Source of the DNA: a virus
Reading direction: 5' to 3' (one strand)
Length of the DNA: 32,166 nt
Virus record (IMG/VR): IMGVR_UViG_3300035670_000865
Location: 1 to 32,166 of that record
A model generated the notes under the pieces. The model saw only the letters and a program-made list of their open reading frames with translations, was not told where the DNA came from and made no database searches. Numbering within the stretch: position 1 is the first letter of the stretch; the number at the start of each line of letters is the position of its first letter. The position numbers and the translations under genes are program-made. Shown piece after piece: positions 24,383 to 32,166 of the stretch.

Positions 24383-26040
24383 TAGAAGTCTCCAATTTTC
24401 GTATTTGTAAGTCTGACAAGATCATACAAAGTGTTTTTCAATTCTCTATTTTTTCCAACAATCTCCATAAACTTTTCGAACTTTTCGAACTGCTTTTCTG
24501 GAAGTTTTTTCTTGAAGTATTGAAGAATTTCCGACTTCGTTCTCTTTCTAGGTTGAGGCATTGGTTCTTCTTCATCATCAACATCAAATTCATCGGTATT
24601 CACACCAGTCAAATCTTCCGCATTTGCCAAGTTTGCATCGAATTCTGCGGCAAACTCTTCTTCTTCTGCATCCAACCTTTCAATAAGTTCTTCCATTTCG
24701 TCTTCAGACATTCCAAGAATGTTCATGTAAATGTATTTGTCATCGATGATAGCCATTTCGTTTGACATGATCGATGCAACTTGGAGTTTCAAAAGCTCAA
24801 TTTTCCATTTTCTTTCTTCATCAATTGTGTTGAGTGTTGGCCATTCAATGAAAAGATCAAAATTACCATTAACGCCTTCAATGGTGAGCATGTTTCTGTA
24901 AACGCGAACAATCTCAGGTTCCATAATGGTCTGACATCTTCGAATCATTCGAAGAAAAGAAATATATTGGATGTCGGAAGTTGATTTTGAATTGATATCA
25001 TCTTCTTTCCCAATCAATAGTTTTGGAACACCAGTTGAATAAATCAACTTGTTCTGGAAATATTCGATGTCTTCGATGTTTTTTCCGCTTTGTGCATTGT
25101 TTGACAAAGGAATGACACTTGCATTCGACCCCTGTCTTGTTGGAACAAGAATATCCTCAACAACTGAAAGAGGGTTGTATTGCCAAGACATCTTGCCGGT
25201 TGCAGGATCGATGTATTTCCTTCGCATCAGACGCTTTTTGTAGTGATCAAGGTACGTCAGAGCTTCATCGCCTGTGAGTTCTCCGACATCCACAACAACA
25301 GCGTAATTCTGATTTGCTCTGGAAATGCGTGAGATCATCACACCCTCTTCCATAAGCCGAACTTGCCGATAAATAAGGCGAGATTTTTCAATTTTTGAAA
25401 CACCTTTGCCACATTCCGCCGATCTTGCCCGGTCAATGTTGATTGAAAGATGCATCACATCTTCAGCATTTAATGCAGCCTCTTCTTCGCCCATATCGTT
25501 CACTTGGCGAATCATTGGTTGTCTTTGTTTCAAACCACTTTTCATATTTACAGAAATGGAATCAATTGGAATGTTTCGAAAACCAAGAACTTTATTTCTA
25601 ATTTTATTTACAACAATTTCTTCAACATTGTCACCATATTTCAGAGCTTCCCGAGCCAGTGACCAAAACTCTTGCTGAAATGAAATCCTGCTATCAATTT
25701 CATCAATCTTTGCTTGAACATCTTTATCATGGGATTTAACTTTAAAAACTCTTGAACGGTTGACGTTATCTGGATACACAATAAAGTCAGCAGTAACATC
25801 CAATGAAGCTGTGATTTCTGGAACTTCATTGTCCATTTCTCTGTAATCTTTGTATTTTTCTCGATCTTCGGCTTGCCTTCTGAGTTCTTTATCGAGAATT
25901 CCTCGCCATGTGTGGTAATAAACACTACTCAATCTTTCGTCGTCGTCGTCATTTGAAGTTTTCGACTTAGGAGGCGCAGGGTCTTCCTTTGTCCCCATTC
26001 CAATAACTGTTTTCAATTTATTCCAAGCTGATTCAAACAT
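24382..26040 (-). CDS. Portal protein (T4 gp20-like)
   Basis: This 552-residue protein starts at the ATG at 26040 with GGAGG upstream. The ATG at 26067 would overlap the terminase end and lacks such a site. The stretch DILVPTRQGSNASVIPLSNNAQSGKNIEDIEYFQNKLIYSTGVPKLLIG matches the T4 gp20 pattern of P-x-R-x-G, then PL-x-x...G-x-N-I-x-D-I-x-YF. A long helical stem, residues ~400-450 (EERKWKIELLKLQVASIMSNEMAI), follows. The C-terminal region is acidic then basic (VDDEEEPMPQPRKRTK). It forms the twelve-subunit portal at one vertex and is the docking site for terminase. Confidence 0.92.
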   Translation of the reverse strand: MFESAWNKLKTVIGMGTKEDPAPPKSKTSNDDDDERLSSVYYHTWRGILDKELRRQAEDREKYKDYREMDNEVPEITASLDVTADFIVYPDNVNRSRVFKVKSHDKDVQAKIDEIDSRISFQQEFWSLAREALKYGDNVEEIVVNKIRNKVLGFRNIPIDSISVNMKSGLKQRQPMIRQVNDMGEEEAALNAEDVMHLSINIDRARSAECGKGVSKIEKSRLIYRQVRLMEEGVMISRISRANQNYAVVVDVGELTGDEALTYLDHYKKRLMRRKYIDPATGKMSWQYNPLSVVEDILVPTRQGSNASVIPLSNNAQSGKNIEDIEYFQNKLIYSTGVPKLLIGKEDDINSKSTSDIQYISFLRMIRRCQTIMEPEIVRVYRNMLTIEGVNGNFDLFIEWPTLNTIDEERKWKIELLKLQVASIMSNEMAIIDDKYIYMNILGMSEDEMEELIERLDAEEEEFAAEFDANLANAEDLTGVNTDEFDVDDEEEPMPQPRKRTKSEILQYFKKKLPEKQFEKFEKFMEIVGKNRELKNTLYDLVRLTNTKIGDF

Positions 26041-26051
26041 GGTGCCTCCTG

Positions 26052-28022
26052 TTATTTCTTCGCCCATTTTTCGAATTCATTGATGATTTTTTGATACTCA
26101 TCGCCTTCAAATTCTACCATATCATTTCCTTGGTTCTTTGCCAATGAGGAAATTGGAAGTAGTGATAGATCGTTGAAGGATGGTCTAACATGAATATTAT
26201 ACACTAATGATGCAACTGCATCAGCAACGTCTTTACTTCCTGTAGGGGGATGGTCTACTTTATCCAATTGATAATTTCTTTCCAATTCATTTAGTTCTTT
26301 TTCTAAAAATTCATGATAAACACAATTTACTCGATTTTCATAAATTGCCGATCTGAAAGTCTCATAAGGTTCTGTCGTTCGATCCAAAGACACATAATCA
26401 AAATTGATTCCATTTCTTTTCAATATTTGTTGCATGTCGGCACTTTGAAATCCATCTCCAGATGAGTATCTGACACGATATCCTTTTCTTTTTAACTGAA
26501 AAATCAACCATCTAACCCTTGCCAATTCCACTTCTCCGAATTCCTTTTCTGGAACTACTCTCAAAACCATTTCGATTTTAATTTTTGGCATTTTTTGTTT
26601 AATGATTTTTAATTTTTGTTCTTCTTCGTCAAAGTATTCCTTTTCAATGTAACAATAGTCTTCGATATATGCCATAGCGAAACCCAAAGCATCCTTTTTC
26701 AAGCCAATGTCAATTGCAACGTATCTCGGTCTTTCTGGGTATTCTGTGCAGGATTTTGTGATCTTTTCAAGAAGTAAGTATTCTGATTTTGGAGAAAGAG
26801 TTGCTGTATCCAAAGAAAATATTCGACTGTCGTTTTCAGAAAACATATTCTTAATGGCTTCTTTATTTCCAATAAAGGGGGAAATATTATGAACGCCAAT
26901 TCCAGCAATGTCTCTCAAAGAGTTATCAATATCTTTTTTAAACTTGTCAATAAAATCCATAGGGACTTTAATAACTTCGCCAACAATATCTGTTTCAAAT
27001 CCATCCAAAATCCTACTTCTGCGATTGATCCCACCAACCTCTACCATAAATTCTTCTTCAGAATATTTCTCTCGATTTACTTTCCAGACATTGTAATCCA
27101 TGACAAATGTCGTCTTTTTTGCACCCTGGGCTTCGGAGTCCAATGCCGCCTTGATCCGTTGGGCAGTAAAGTCATTTGGGAAAATTTTTGAAGATCCAAT
27201 ATACAAAAGTCCAGGCTTTACTCCCTTTTTCAGAAATCGGGATTCCTGTCGTCTTAAAAGACTATAGTAAAGCGTAAGAGCTTCATCAAAAACTCCACGA
27301 CTCTCATTTGCTCTCTTTGAATTTGTTACTTTCTTGAAAAAGTTTGCTTCATCGAGAGATGCGGAAAAGATGTTCAATCCAATGGCCGATGATTGTGCAG
27401 ATGTTCCATTGAAAAACTCTATATTTCTTGGAAAAATAAGAGAGTCTGCTGATCTCTTTTTATCATACATAAAATTTTCTTGAAAGTATTCGATCTTATC
27501 TACCATATCTTTTACCGCAGAGTAAATGTTTTTCTTTGCTTGTTTTTCAGTAATAGAAATAACCATGACTGAAATTTTGGAAGCTGGTGATAATGAAAAG
27601 TATCTTTGTGGATTTTTTAAACAAGACAATATGTAAATATGCCAAAGTAATCCCAATTCCATCATAAATGACTTCCCCCAGCCAATACCTCCAGTCAAAA
27701 TTACTTCCCTGATTTCTGAGTTCAAATCATGGATTTCTGCAAATGCATCTTCCAAAATTGGATAAATCGTTTCACAAACACCTTCTCCAGTATTTGGATT
27801 TATACCACAGTAATATGGATCTTTCAAAAATTCTCTTGGTGTCACCGGCTTGTAACGCCAAGGATTGGAAGCCTCTGCTATTTCTTCAATACTCTGCTCA
27901 AGCAAATCTGCTAAAAGCCTTTCTTTTCCTTTATATCTTTTTAACAATTCTTCAATAACGACAGGATCTTTAATAGAATTTAAAAGAACTTCTTTAATAT
28001 CTTCATAATCATTTTGATACAT
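26052..28022 (-). CDS. terL: Terminase large subunit
   Basis: This 656-residue packaging motor has a Walker A motif TGGIGWGKS at residues ~110-118, a Walker B-like LDEAN at 223-227, and the coupling motif IGSSKIF near 276. The RNaseH-like nuclease domain follows: D438 in YVAIDIG, D523 in SSGDGFQ, and KDVADA at ~598-602, giving three acidic metal ligands. Residues 1-100 are a helical head. The ATG at 28022 has AAAGGAGA ten bases upstream, and it is the first gene of the leftward operon. No small terminase is next to it; a rightward operon starts on the other side. It translocates DNA into the prohead and cuts the concatemer. Confidence 0.95.
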   Translation of the reverse strand: MYQNDYEDIKEVLLNSIKDPVVIEELLKRYKGKERLLADLLEQSIEEIAEASNPWRYKPVTPREFLKDPYYCGINPNTGEGVCETIYPILEDAFAEIHDLNSEIREVILTGGIGWGKSFMMELGLLWHIYILSCLKNPQRYFSLSPASKISVMVISITEKQAKKNIYSAVKDMVDKIEYFQENFMYDKKRSADSLIFPRNIEFFNGTSAQSSAIGLNIFSASLDEANFFKKVTNSKRANESRGVFDEALTLYYSLLRRQESRFLKKGVKPGLLYIGSSKIFPNDFTAQRIKAALDSEAQGAKKTTFVMDYNVWKVNREKYSEEEFMVEVGGINRRSRILDGFETDIVGEVIKVPMDFIDKFKKDIDNSLRDIAGIGVHNISPFIGNKEAIKNMFSENDSRIFSLDTATLSPKSEYLLLEKITKSCTEYPERPRYVAIDIGLKKDALGFAMAYIEDYCYIEKEYFDEEEQKLKIIKQKMPKIKIEMVLRVVPEKEFGEVELARVRWLIFQLKRKGYRVRYSSGDGFQSADMQQILKRNGINFDYVSLDRTTEPYETFRSAIYENRVNCVYHEFLEKELNELERNYQLDKVDHPPTGSKDVADAVASLVYNIHVRPSFNDLSLLPISSLAKNQGNDMVEFEGDEYQKIINEFEKWAKK

Positions 28023-28044
28023 AAAAAATAGTCTCCTTTATTGC

Positions 28045-28082
28045 TTGACAAGAGAGAGGAAAATGTGTATCATTCTCTCTCT
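28045..28082 (+). promoter_or_regulatory. Rightward sigma70-type promoter with overlapping inverted repeat
   Basis: TTGACA (28045-28050), a 17-base spacer and TATCAT (28068-28073) form a near-consensus promoter reading into the nucleotide-metabolism operon, with a start near 28080. An 8-bp inverted repeat, AGAGAGAG (28051-28058) and CTCTCTCT (28075-28082), flanks the -10. It could be an operator for a repressor. The operon's first gene has its ribosome-binding site at 28120-28124. Confidence 0.75.
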
Positions 28083-28085
28083 ATG

Positions 28086-28114
28086 ATTCTATTTCATTTA
28101 ATAGTTAAATGCAA
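28086..28114 (-). promoter_or_regulatory. Possible leftward late promoter with palindromic spacer
   Basis: On the minus strand TTGCAT (28109-28114) and TAGAAT (28086-28091) are spaced by 17 bases. The -10 is good, the -35 poor. The perfect palindrome ATTTAA-TAG-TTAAAT (28096-28110) lies in the spacer and may bind a regulator. Late phage promoters often need an activator, so a weak -35 is not decisive. This is a guess from position and pattern. Confidence 0.35.
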
Positions 28115-28129
28115 CATTCGGAGGAAAGT

Positions 28130-28543
28130 ATGTCAGACAAACCAATTTTAGATTCTGGTAAGCGACATGATTTTCAAACAGGGAGTCAACGAGATATTCA
28201 ACCAGGAAAGGGTCGGCCTGATTTGTTGCCTTTCATGGCGATTATGCGTGTGTCCAAAATTTATGAAGGTGGTGCCATCAAGTATTCCGAAAGGAATTGG
28301 GAGCTTGGTCAACCATTGTCTCAATATTTAACTTCTGGGTTGCGACATTTGTTCAAATGGATTATGAATTGGCAGGACGAAGATCATCTTGCTCAAGCCC
28401 TTTGGAATTTCATGTGTCTGGTTGAAACTCAAATGAGAATCGAAATTGGGATGCTTCCAGAAGAATTGAATGATATTCCTTCTGGCTTTTTCAAAAAGTT
28501 TCCAAATATGGCAGACTTGATGGAAAGATGGTTTAAAAAATAA
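28130..28543 (+). CDS. dATP/dGTP diphosphohydrolase-like protein (dGTP_diPhyd_N / DUF5664)
   Basis: This 137-residue protein starts at the ATG at 28130, with GGAGG five bases upstream; an earlier in-frame ATG at 28109 has no site. Residues ~20-105 match the family pattern KGRPDLLPFMAIMRVSKIYEGGAIKY, then RNWELGQPLSQYLTSGLRHLFKWI, then EDHLAQALWNFMCLVET, with the conserved E-x-G-A-x-K-Y, R-H-L and D-H-L-A-x-A-x-W-N residues of an all-alpha NTP pyrophosphohydrolase-like fold. Members hydrolyse dATP/dGTP to monophosphates and PPi. Together with ThyX, the HD protein and NrdD/NrdG it adjusts the nucleotide pool. Its activity here is inferred from the family. Confidence 0.82.
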   Translation: MSDKPILDSGKRHDFQTGSQRDIQPGKGRPDLLPFMAIMRVSKIYEGGAIKYSERNWELGQPLSQYLTSGLRHLFKWIMNWQDEDHLAQALWNFMCLVETQMRIEIGMLPEELNDIPSGFFKKFPNMADLMERWFKK

Positions 28544-28544
28544 T

Positions 28545-29171
28545 ATGCCTAAAATCATAGATCAGCAAATTGAAGTTCATTTGGATAAAGATCCTGTCGA
28601 TATTTTGAAAAAATTAGAAAAAATAGCAAGAACCTGTTATAAGTCAGAAGATCGAATAACTGATGATAGCTATTTTTACATGATGAAGATGCTTTTGACA
28701 AAAAAGCATCTTTCCATTTTAGAACACGAATCAATCACAGTTAGATATATTACAAATCGAGCAGTTACACACGAATTAGTTCGACACAGATTAGCATCGT
28801 TTGCTCAAGAATCACAAAGATATGTAAATTATTCAATAAAAAATGACGGACACATTTCATTCATCAAACCATTTTTTATTGAAGAACCAGATAGTGAAGC
28901 TGGGAAGATCTGGATTGAGTCAATTAAAAATGCTGAAAATGCATATAAAAAACTCATTGAAATTGGTTGTTCCCCACAAGAAGCCCGAGACATTTTGCCA
29001 AATTGTGCTAAAACTGAGATTGTTATAACTGCCAATTTGAGAGAATGGCGTTATATTTTAGATCTCAGAAGCCAAGATGGAGTTTATCCACCTCTCAGGG
29101 ATTTGATGAAGAAGACTATAGAAATCTTCAAAGAAAATATCCCAATCATATTTGACGACATAGGAGAATGA
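28545..29171 (+). CDS. thyX: Flavin-dependent thymidylate synthase
   Basis: The 208-residue protein carries the ThyX signature RHRLASFAQES (R80-H81-R82-x7-S90) followed by RY at 92-93, and ILPNCAKTEIVITANLREWRYILDLR toward the C-terminus, which is the usual flavin/substrate-binding helix. ThyX makes dTMP from dUMP with FAD, methylenetetrahydrofolate and NADPH. It begins one base after the stop of the previous gene, and no strong ribosome-binding site is visible, so translation is likely coupled. Its length is usual for the family. ThyX suits an anaerobic or folate-limited host and is common in phages. Confidence 0.96.
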   Translation: MPKIIDQQIEVHLDKDPVDILKKLEKIARTCYKSEDRITDDSYFYMMKMLLTKKHLSILEHESITVRYITNRAVTHELVRHRLASFAQESQRYVNYSIKNDGHISFIKPFFIEEPDSEAGKIWIESIKNAENAYKKLIEIGCSPQEARDILPNCAKTEIVITANLREWRYILDLRSQDGVYPPLRDLMKKTIEIFKENIPIIFDDIGE

Positions 29172-29172
29172 A

Positions 29173-29712
29173 ATGAATTACGAACAATTGCTACCAATCA
29201 TTAAGAACATTGGAAATGAAAGTATCAGAAATTTTACAATAGCTTGCCTTCAGGATGCTCCAAAAGAACTCGAAACAATTCCGGCATCTGTTAGTGGAAA
29301 ATTCCATCCTCCGAAAGCCTGTGAAGAAGGTGGTTTGATTTGGCATATTAAACGAACTTGCTATTTTGCAAATATGTTTTTCAATTCATTCAAATGGAAG
29401 AGTGAAAATATTAAAGGGGACATAGTTTTGTCTGCTTTACTTTTGCATGATATTTGTAAAAAAGGTGCTTATGGAAATTATTGGGAATATGTTGATCATC
29501 CAACAAATGCCGCAAAGTTCATTGAGAAGCATAAAAACATGCTTCCAGAAAAGATTTTCAAAATTATTCAAAACTGTGTGATGTTCCACATGGGTCCATT
29601 TGGTCCAAAAAAGATCAATAAAGAAATGGAAGAATACAAATTTCTTGAATTGATTGTATATCAATGTGACTATCTTGCTTCACAACAATCGATAAAAATA
29701 GAGGGAGAATAA
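29173..29712 (+). CDS. HD-domain phosphohydrolase, nucleotide-related
   Basis: This 179-residue protein has the pieces of an HD metal site: H58 in GGLIWHIKRT, H92-D93 in LLLHDICKK, H109 in YVDHPTNAAKF, H139 in VMFHMGPFG, and D166 in YQCDYLAS. It lacks nuclease motifs. It starts 2 bases after thyX with GGAG a few bases upstream. By its neighbours (ThyX, NrdD, dATP/dGTP diphosphohydrolase-like protein) it is likely a (d)NTP or (d)NMP phosphohydrolase. Other HD functions, including signalling-nucleotide turnover, cannot be excluded. Confidence 0.75.
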   Translation: MNYEQLLPIIKNIGNESIRNFTIACLQDAPKELETIPASVSGKFHPPKACEEGGLIWHIKRTCYFANMFFNSFKWKSENIKGDIVLSALLLHDICKKGAYGNYWEYVDHPTNAAKFIEKHKNMLPEKIFKIIQNCVMFHMGPFGPKKINKEMEEYKFLELIVYQCDYLASQQSIKIEGE

Positions 29713-31581
29713 ATGTTCACAAAAATCGATAAAAACCAACTCAATGAAAAAATCCAATTCATTGATAGGTTTATGGGTTCTTCGACCCCAGCCGATGGTT
29801 CGTCTGTTGACGCAAATGCCAATGTTTCATCAAAAAACATTGCAACTATGCACGCCGAAGTTAATAAGGACATCAATGTTCAAATAAATAGAGAACTCAA
29901 TAAAAGGTATCTTGAAAAAATTTTTCACCCATACGTGGCCATTGAATATATTCGACAAATCAATAGTCATGAAATTTATGTTCACGATGAGTCAAATATC
30001 TGCCTTCCATACTGTGTGGCCATTTCGCTTTATCCATTTCTACAAAATGGACTAACTGGACTTGGAGGAGAAAGCAAAGCACCAAAGCACTTGGCATCTT
30101 TCTGTGGATCTTTTGTCAATCTTATTTTTGCTCTTTCTAGCCAGTTTGCAGGGGCGGTAGCCGTAGCCGAGTTTCTAATGGCATTTGATTACTTTGCAAA
30201 AAAAGAACACGGAGAAAATTACCTTGAAACTCATTCAAAAGTAATCGACAATCACCTCCAACATATCATTTATGCTTTGAATCAACCTGCGGCTGCAAGA
30301 AACTATCAATCAGTTTTCTTCAACATTAGCATTTTTGACAAATACTTTTTCAATGGACTTTTTGAGCATTTTGTTTTCCCAGACGGCACAAGGCCAGATT
30401 ACGAATCCTTATCCAAACTTCAGAAATATTTTATGAAATGGTTTTCAAAAGAAAGAGAAAAGGCAATCCTCACATTCCCCGTGGTCACGGCAGCAATGCT
30501 TGTTGATAAAGAGAAGCCACTTGATGAAGATTTCGGGGACTTTGTTTGTGGGGAATTGGCCGAGGGCAATTCCTTCTTTGTTTACACAAGCGATTCGGTC
30601 GATTCCCTGTCTTCGTGTTGCCGTCTTCGAAATGCCGTGGAGAATGCCAATGAGTTTTCTTACACACTTGGAGCGGTTGGTGTGATGACCGGATCTGTTC
30701 ACGTTATCACGATGAATATGAACAGATTTATCCAAAATGCTTACTTCACATTTAGGAAAAATCCAGAAGTTTCAGATAATTCTAGGAAATCTCCAGAATT
30801 TATCCATTATCTCCACTGTTTATTAAATAAAGAAATAAAAAAAATCCACATGTATCATGCCGCTTTCCGGGAGATATTAAAAGATTACAAAGAAAAGGGA
30901 CTTCTTCCAGTTTATGATCAAATGTTCATAACTATGGACAAGCAATATTCCACAATTGGTATAAATGGGATTGTGGAAGGTGCTGAGTTCTTAGGATATG
31001 AAATCTCAAACAACGAAGAATATATAGATTTTTTGGCCAATTTGTTGAAAGTTTTTTCTGAAACCAACAAAGAAGGTAGTGAAAAGTATGGATTTAAATT
31101 CAATACAGAATTGGTTCCAGCCGAAAATCTTGGTGTAAAAAATGCAAAATGGGACCATGAAGACGATTTCCATGTTAAGCGAGATTGTTTTAATTCTTAT
31201 TTTTACCTTGTTGAAGATGAAACCTTGAACATTTTTGACAAGTTTCAACTCCATGGTCGCAAAGTTGTTACATATCTCGATGGTGGTTCTGCTGCACATA
31301 TCAATCTTCAAGAATATCCATCCAAAGACCAATGTTTTAAAATTCTATGTGCTGCAATTAAAGTTGGATGTAACTACTTCACATTCAATGTAAAGGCCAC
31401 TTTTTGCAATGATTGTGAATACATTAACAAAAACACCACTTTAACATGTTCCAAATGTGGCTCAAATAAAATCGACTATGCTACAAGAATTATCGGTTAT
31501 CTTAAACTGATTAAATATTTTTCACAACCAAGGCGAATCGAAGAAAGTAAAAGATATCACCATGGTAAAGAAAAAATTTAA
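29713..31581 (+). CDS. nrdD: Anaerobic ribonucleoside-triphosphate reductase, large subunit
   Basis: The 622-residue protein starts at the ATG directly after the previous stop, with AGGGAGA upstream. It lacks an N-terminal ATP-cone, as the N-terminus goes straight into the catalytic barrel. HDESNICLPYC near residue 91 and SSCCRLRN near residue 300 match the substrate-binding and thiyl-radical regions. Zn ligands are C565-x2-C568 and C579-x2-C582. TRIIGYLKL near the end holds G595, the predicted glycyl radical, in the R-x-x-G-Y motif. It reduces ribonucleotides to deoxynucleotides without oxygen. Loss of the ATP-cone suggests it escapes dATP feedback, which would help a phage. Confidence 0.95.
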   Translation: MFTKIDKNQLNEKIQFIDRFMGSSTPADGSSVDANANVSSKNIATMHAEVNKDINVQINRELNKRYLEKIFHPYVAIEYIRQINSHEIYVHDESNICLPYCVAISLYPFLQNGLTGLGGESKAPKHLASFCGSFVNLIFALSSQFAGAVAVAEFLMAFDYFAKKEHGENYLETHSKVIDNHLQHIIYALNQPAAARNYQSVFFNISIFDKYFFNGLFEHFVFPDGTRPDYESLSKLQKYFMKWFSKEREKAILTFPVVTAAMLVDKEKPLDEDFGDFVCGELAEGNSFFVYTSDSVDSLSSCCRLRNAVENANEFSYTLGAVGVMTGSVHVITMNMNRFIQNAYFTFRKNPEVSDNSRKSPEFIHYLHCLLNKEIKKIHMYHAAFREILKDYKEKGLLPVYDQMFITMDKQYSTIGINGIVEGAEFLGYEISNNEEYIDFLANLLKVFSETNKEGSEKYGFKFNTELVPAENLGVKNAKWDHEDDFHVKRDCFNSYFYLVEDETLNIFDKFQLHGRKVVTYLDGGSAAHINLQEYPSKDQCFKILCAAIKVGCNYFTFNVKATFCNDCEYINKNTTLTCSKCGSNKIDYATRIIGYLKLIKYFSQPRRIEESKRYHHGKEKI

Positions 31582-32026
31582 ATTCACAAAATATCAAATA
31601 GTATTTCAAGAACATCCGTGGCATGTGTCATTATTGTTCGAAATCTCCAACTGTCCTCACAAATGCGAAGGTTGTCATTCACCAGAATTACAAAACGATA
31701 TTGGATTTGATCTCACAGAAGATATCTTTTTAAAAATTTTATCAAAATATGAAACTCTATTTGATAATGTCATATTTTTTGGAGGAGAGAACTTTAAAGA
31801 AGAATTGATAAATCTTTTAAAAATTTGTAAGAGAAAAGGAATAAATACAACACTGTGGACAGGATCATCAAATGTCGATGATGACATTCTAAGATATTTA
31901 GATTATCTTAAAACTGGAGAGTACCGAGAAGATCTTGGGCCAATAGGTACTTCTAATACAAATCAGAAGTATTTTCGAATATCAGATGGAATGGAAATAA
32001 AAATAAAGGAGAATTCCCGTGTTTGA
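31562..32026 (+). CDS. nrdG: Anaerobic ribonucleotide reductase activating enzyme
   Basis: The 154-residue radical-SAM protein has the cluster-binding C31-x3-C35-x2-C38 in SNCPHKCEGCHS, and a GGE motif in IFFGGENFKEEL. Its size is that of an NrdG. It uses SAM and a [4Fe-4S] cluster to create the glycyl radical on NrdD. The gene overlaps nrdD by 20 bases, and the two are surely co-translated. Its end overlaps the start of the next gene, too. Confidence 0.94.
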   Translation: MVKKKFKFTKYQIVFQEHPWHVSLLFEISNCPHKCEGCHSPELQNDIGFDLTEDIFLKILSKYETLFDNVIFFGGENFKEELINLLKICKRKGINTTLWTGSSNVDDDILRYLDYLKTGEYREDLGPIGTSNTNQKYFRISDGMEIKIKENSRV

Positions 32027-32166
32027 AAAAGCAATTGAACTGAAAATTAAACTTCTTACAAAAACTGCACAAATTCATCCTCCTCAAAAAGAAGGAGATG
32101 CTGGTTTTGATGTAGCTTCGGACATGGATAATTTTGTCTTGAATCCTGGAGATACAAAAATTGTCC
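32019..32166 (+). CDS. dut: dUTP diphosphatase, N-terminal part, truncated by window edge
   Basis: A GTG at 32019 preceded by AAGGAGAA opens a frame of 49 codons to the right edge (FEKAIELKIKLLTKTA..., then GDAGFDVAS). The GDAG-(F/Y)-D motif is conserved motif 1 of trimeric dUTPases, followed by the FVLNPGDTKIV segment expected at this point. It overlaps the nrdG stop by 8 bases. It would hydrolyse dUTP to dUMP, the substrate of the upstream ThyX. The rest of the gene is outside the window. Confidence 0.85.
   Translation, partial: MFEKAIELKIKLLTKTAQIHPPQKEGDAGFDVASDMDNFVLNPGDTKIV

Noticed and set aside
1-32166. tRNA genes, CRISPR arrays, insertion sequences, attachment sites
   Set aside because: No cloverleaf-like sequence with a T-arm consensus, no spaced direct-repeat array, and no transposase or integrase were seen on either strand.

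Overview
This window is about 32 kb of an A+T-rich tailed-phage genome (Caudoviricetes) with a long, most likely non-contractile tail. No tail sheath, baseplate wedge or sheath terminator is visible, while a 2772-residue tape measure and a lambda-type G/GT chaperone pair are. Nearly every base is coding, genes abut or overlap (TAATG and ATGATGA junctions), and Shine-Dalgarno sequences (GGAGG, AAGGAG) are strong. The host is unknown. Anaerobic ribonucleotide reductase genes suggest an anaerobic or facultative host, and two GT9 (heptosyltransferase-family) enzymes hint at a Gram-negative one. The clear Shine-Dalgarno sequences argue against Bacteroidetes. This host assignment is inference.

The layout is two divergent units separated by about 107 bp (28023-28129). 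The left unit, read right to left on the minus strand, is the late/structural operon: large terminase, portal, MuF-like head protein, a basic protein, a 47-residue protein, prohead protease with an in-frame nested scaffold, major capsid, two GT9-family proteins, a methyltransferase, head-tail connector, neck/tail-completion and tail-terminator proteins, tail tube, chaperone G and its -1 frameshift extension T, tape measure with an embedded M15-type peptidase, a distal-tail-like protein, and a giant tail-tip protein that runs off the left edge. The portal, protease and capsid resemble T4 gp20, gp21 and gp23, whereas the tail is lambda-like in order and strategy.

The right unit, on the plus strand, is a compact deoxynucleotide-supply operon: dATP/dGTP diphosphohydrolase-like protein, ThyX, an HD hydrolase, NrdD, NrdG, and the start of a dUTPase cut by the right edge.

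The most striking features are these. (1) The tail-tip protein is open for at least 1630 codons. It is almost free of cysteine for its first ~550 residues (3 Cys), then carries about 80 Cys in the next ~1080, including a beta-propeller-like repeat block. (2) A textbook -1 frameshift cassette (A_AAA_AAC, stop, hairpin) joins chaperones G and T. (3) A scaffold start with its own ribosome-binding site lies inside the protease gene. (4) GT9 and methyltransferase genes sit between the capsid and connector genes, and the GT9 proteins carry N-terminal extensions. (5) Near-consensus sigma70 promoters have palindromes in their core elements, and hairpin/U-tract terminators sit directly in front of ribosome-binding sites.

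No tRNA, CRISPR array, insertion sequence or origin was recognised.
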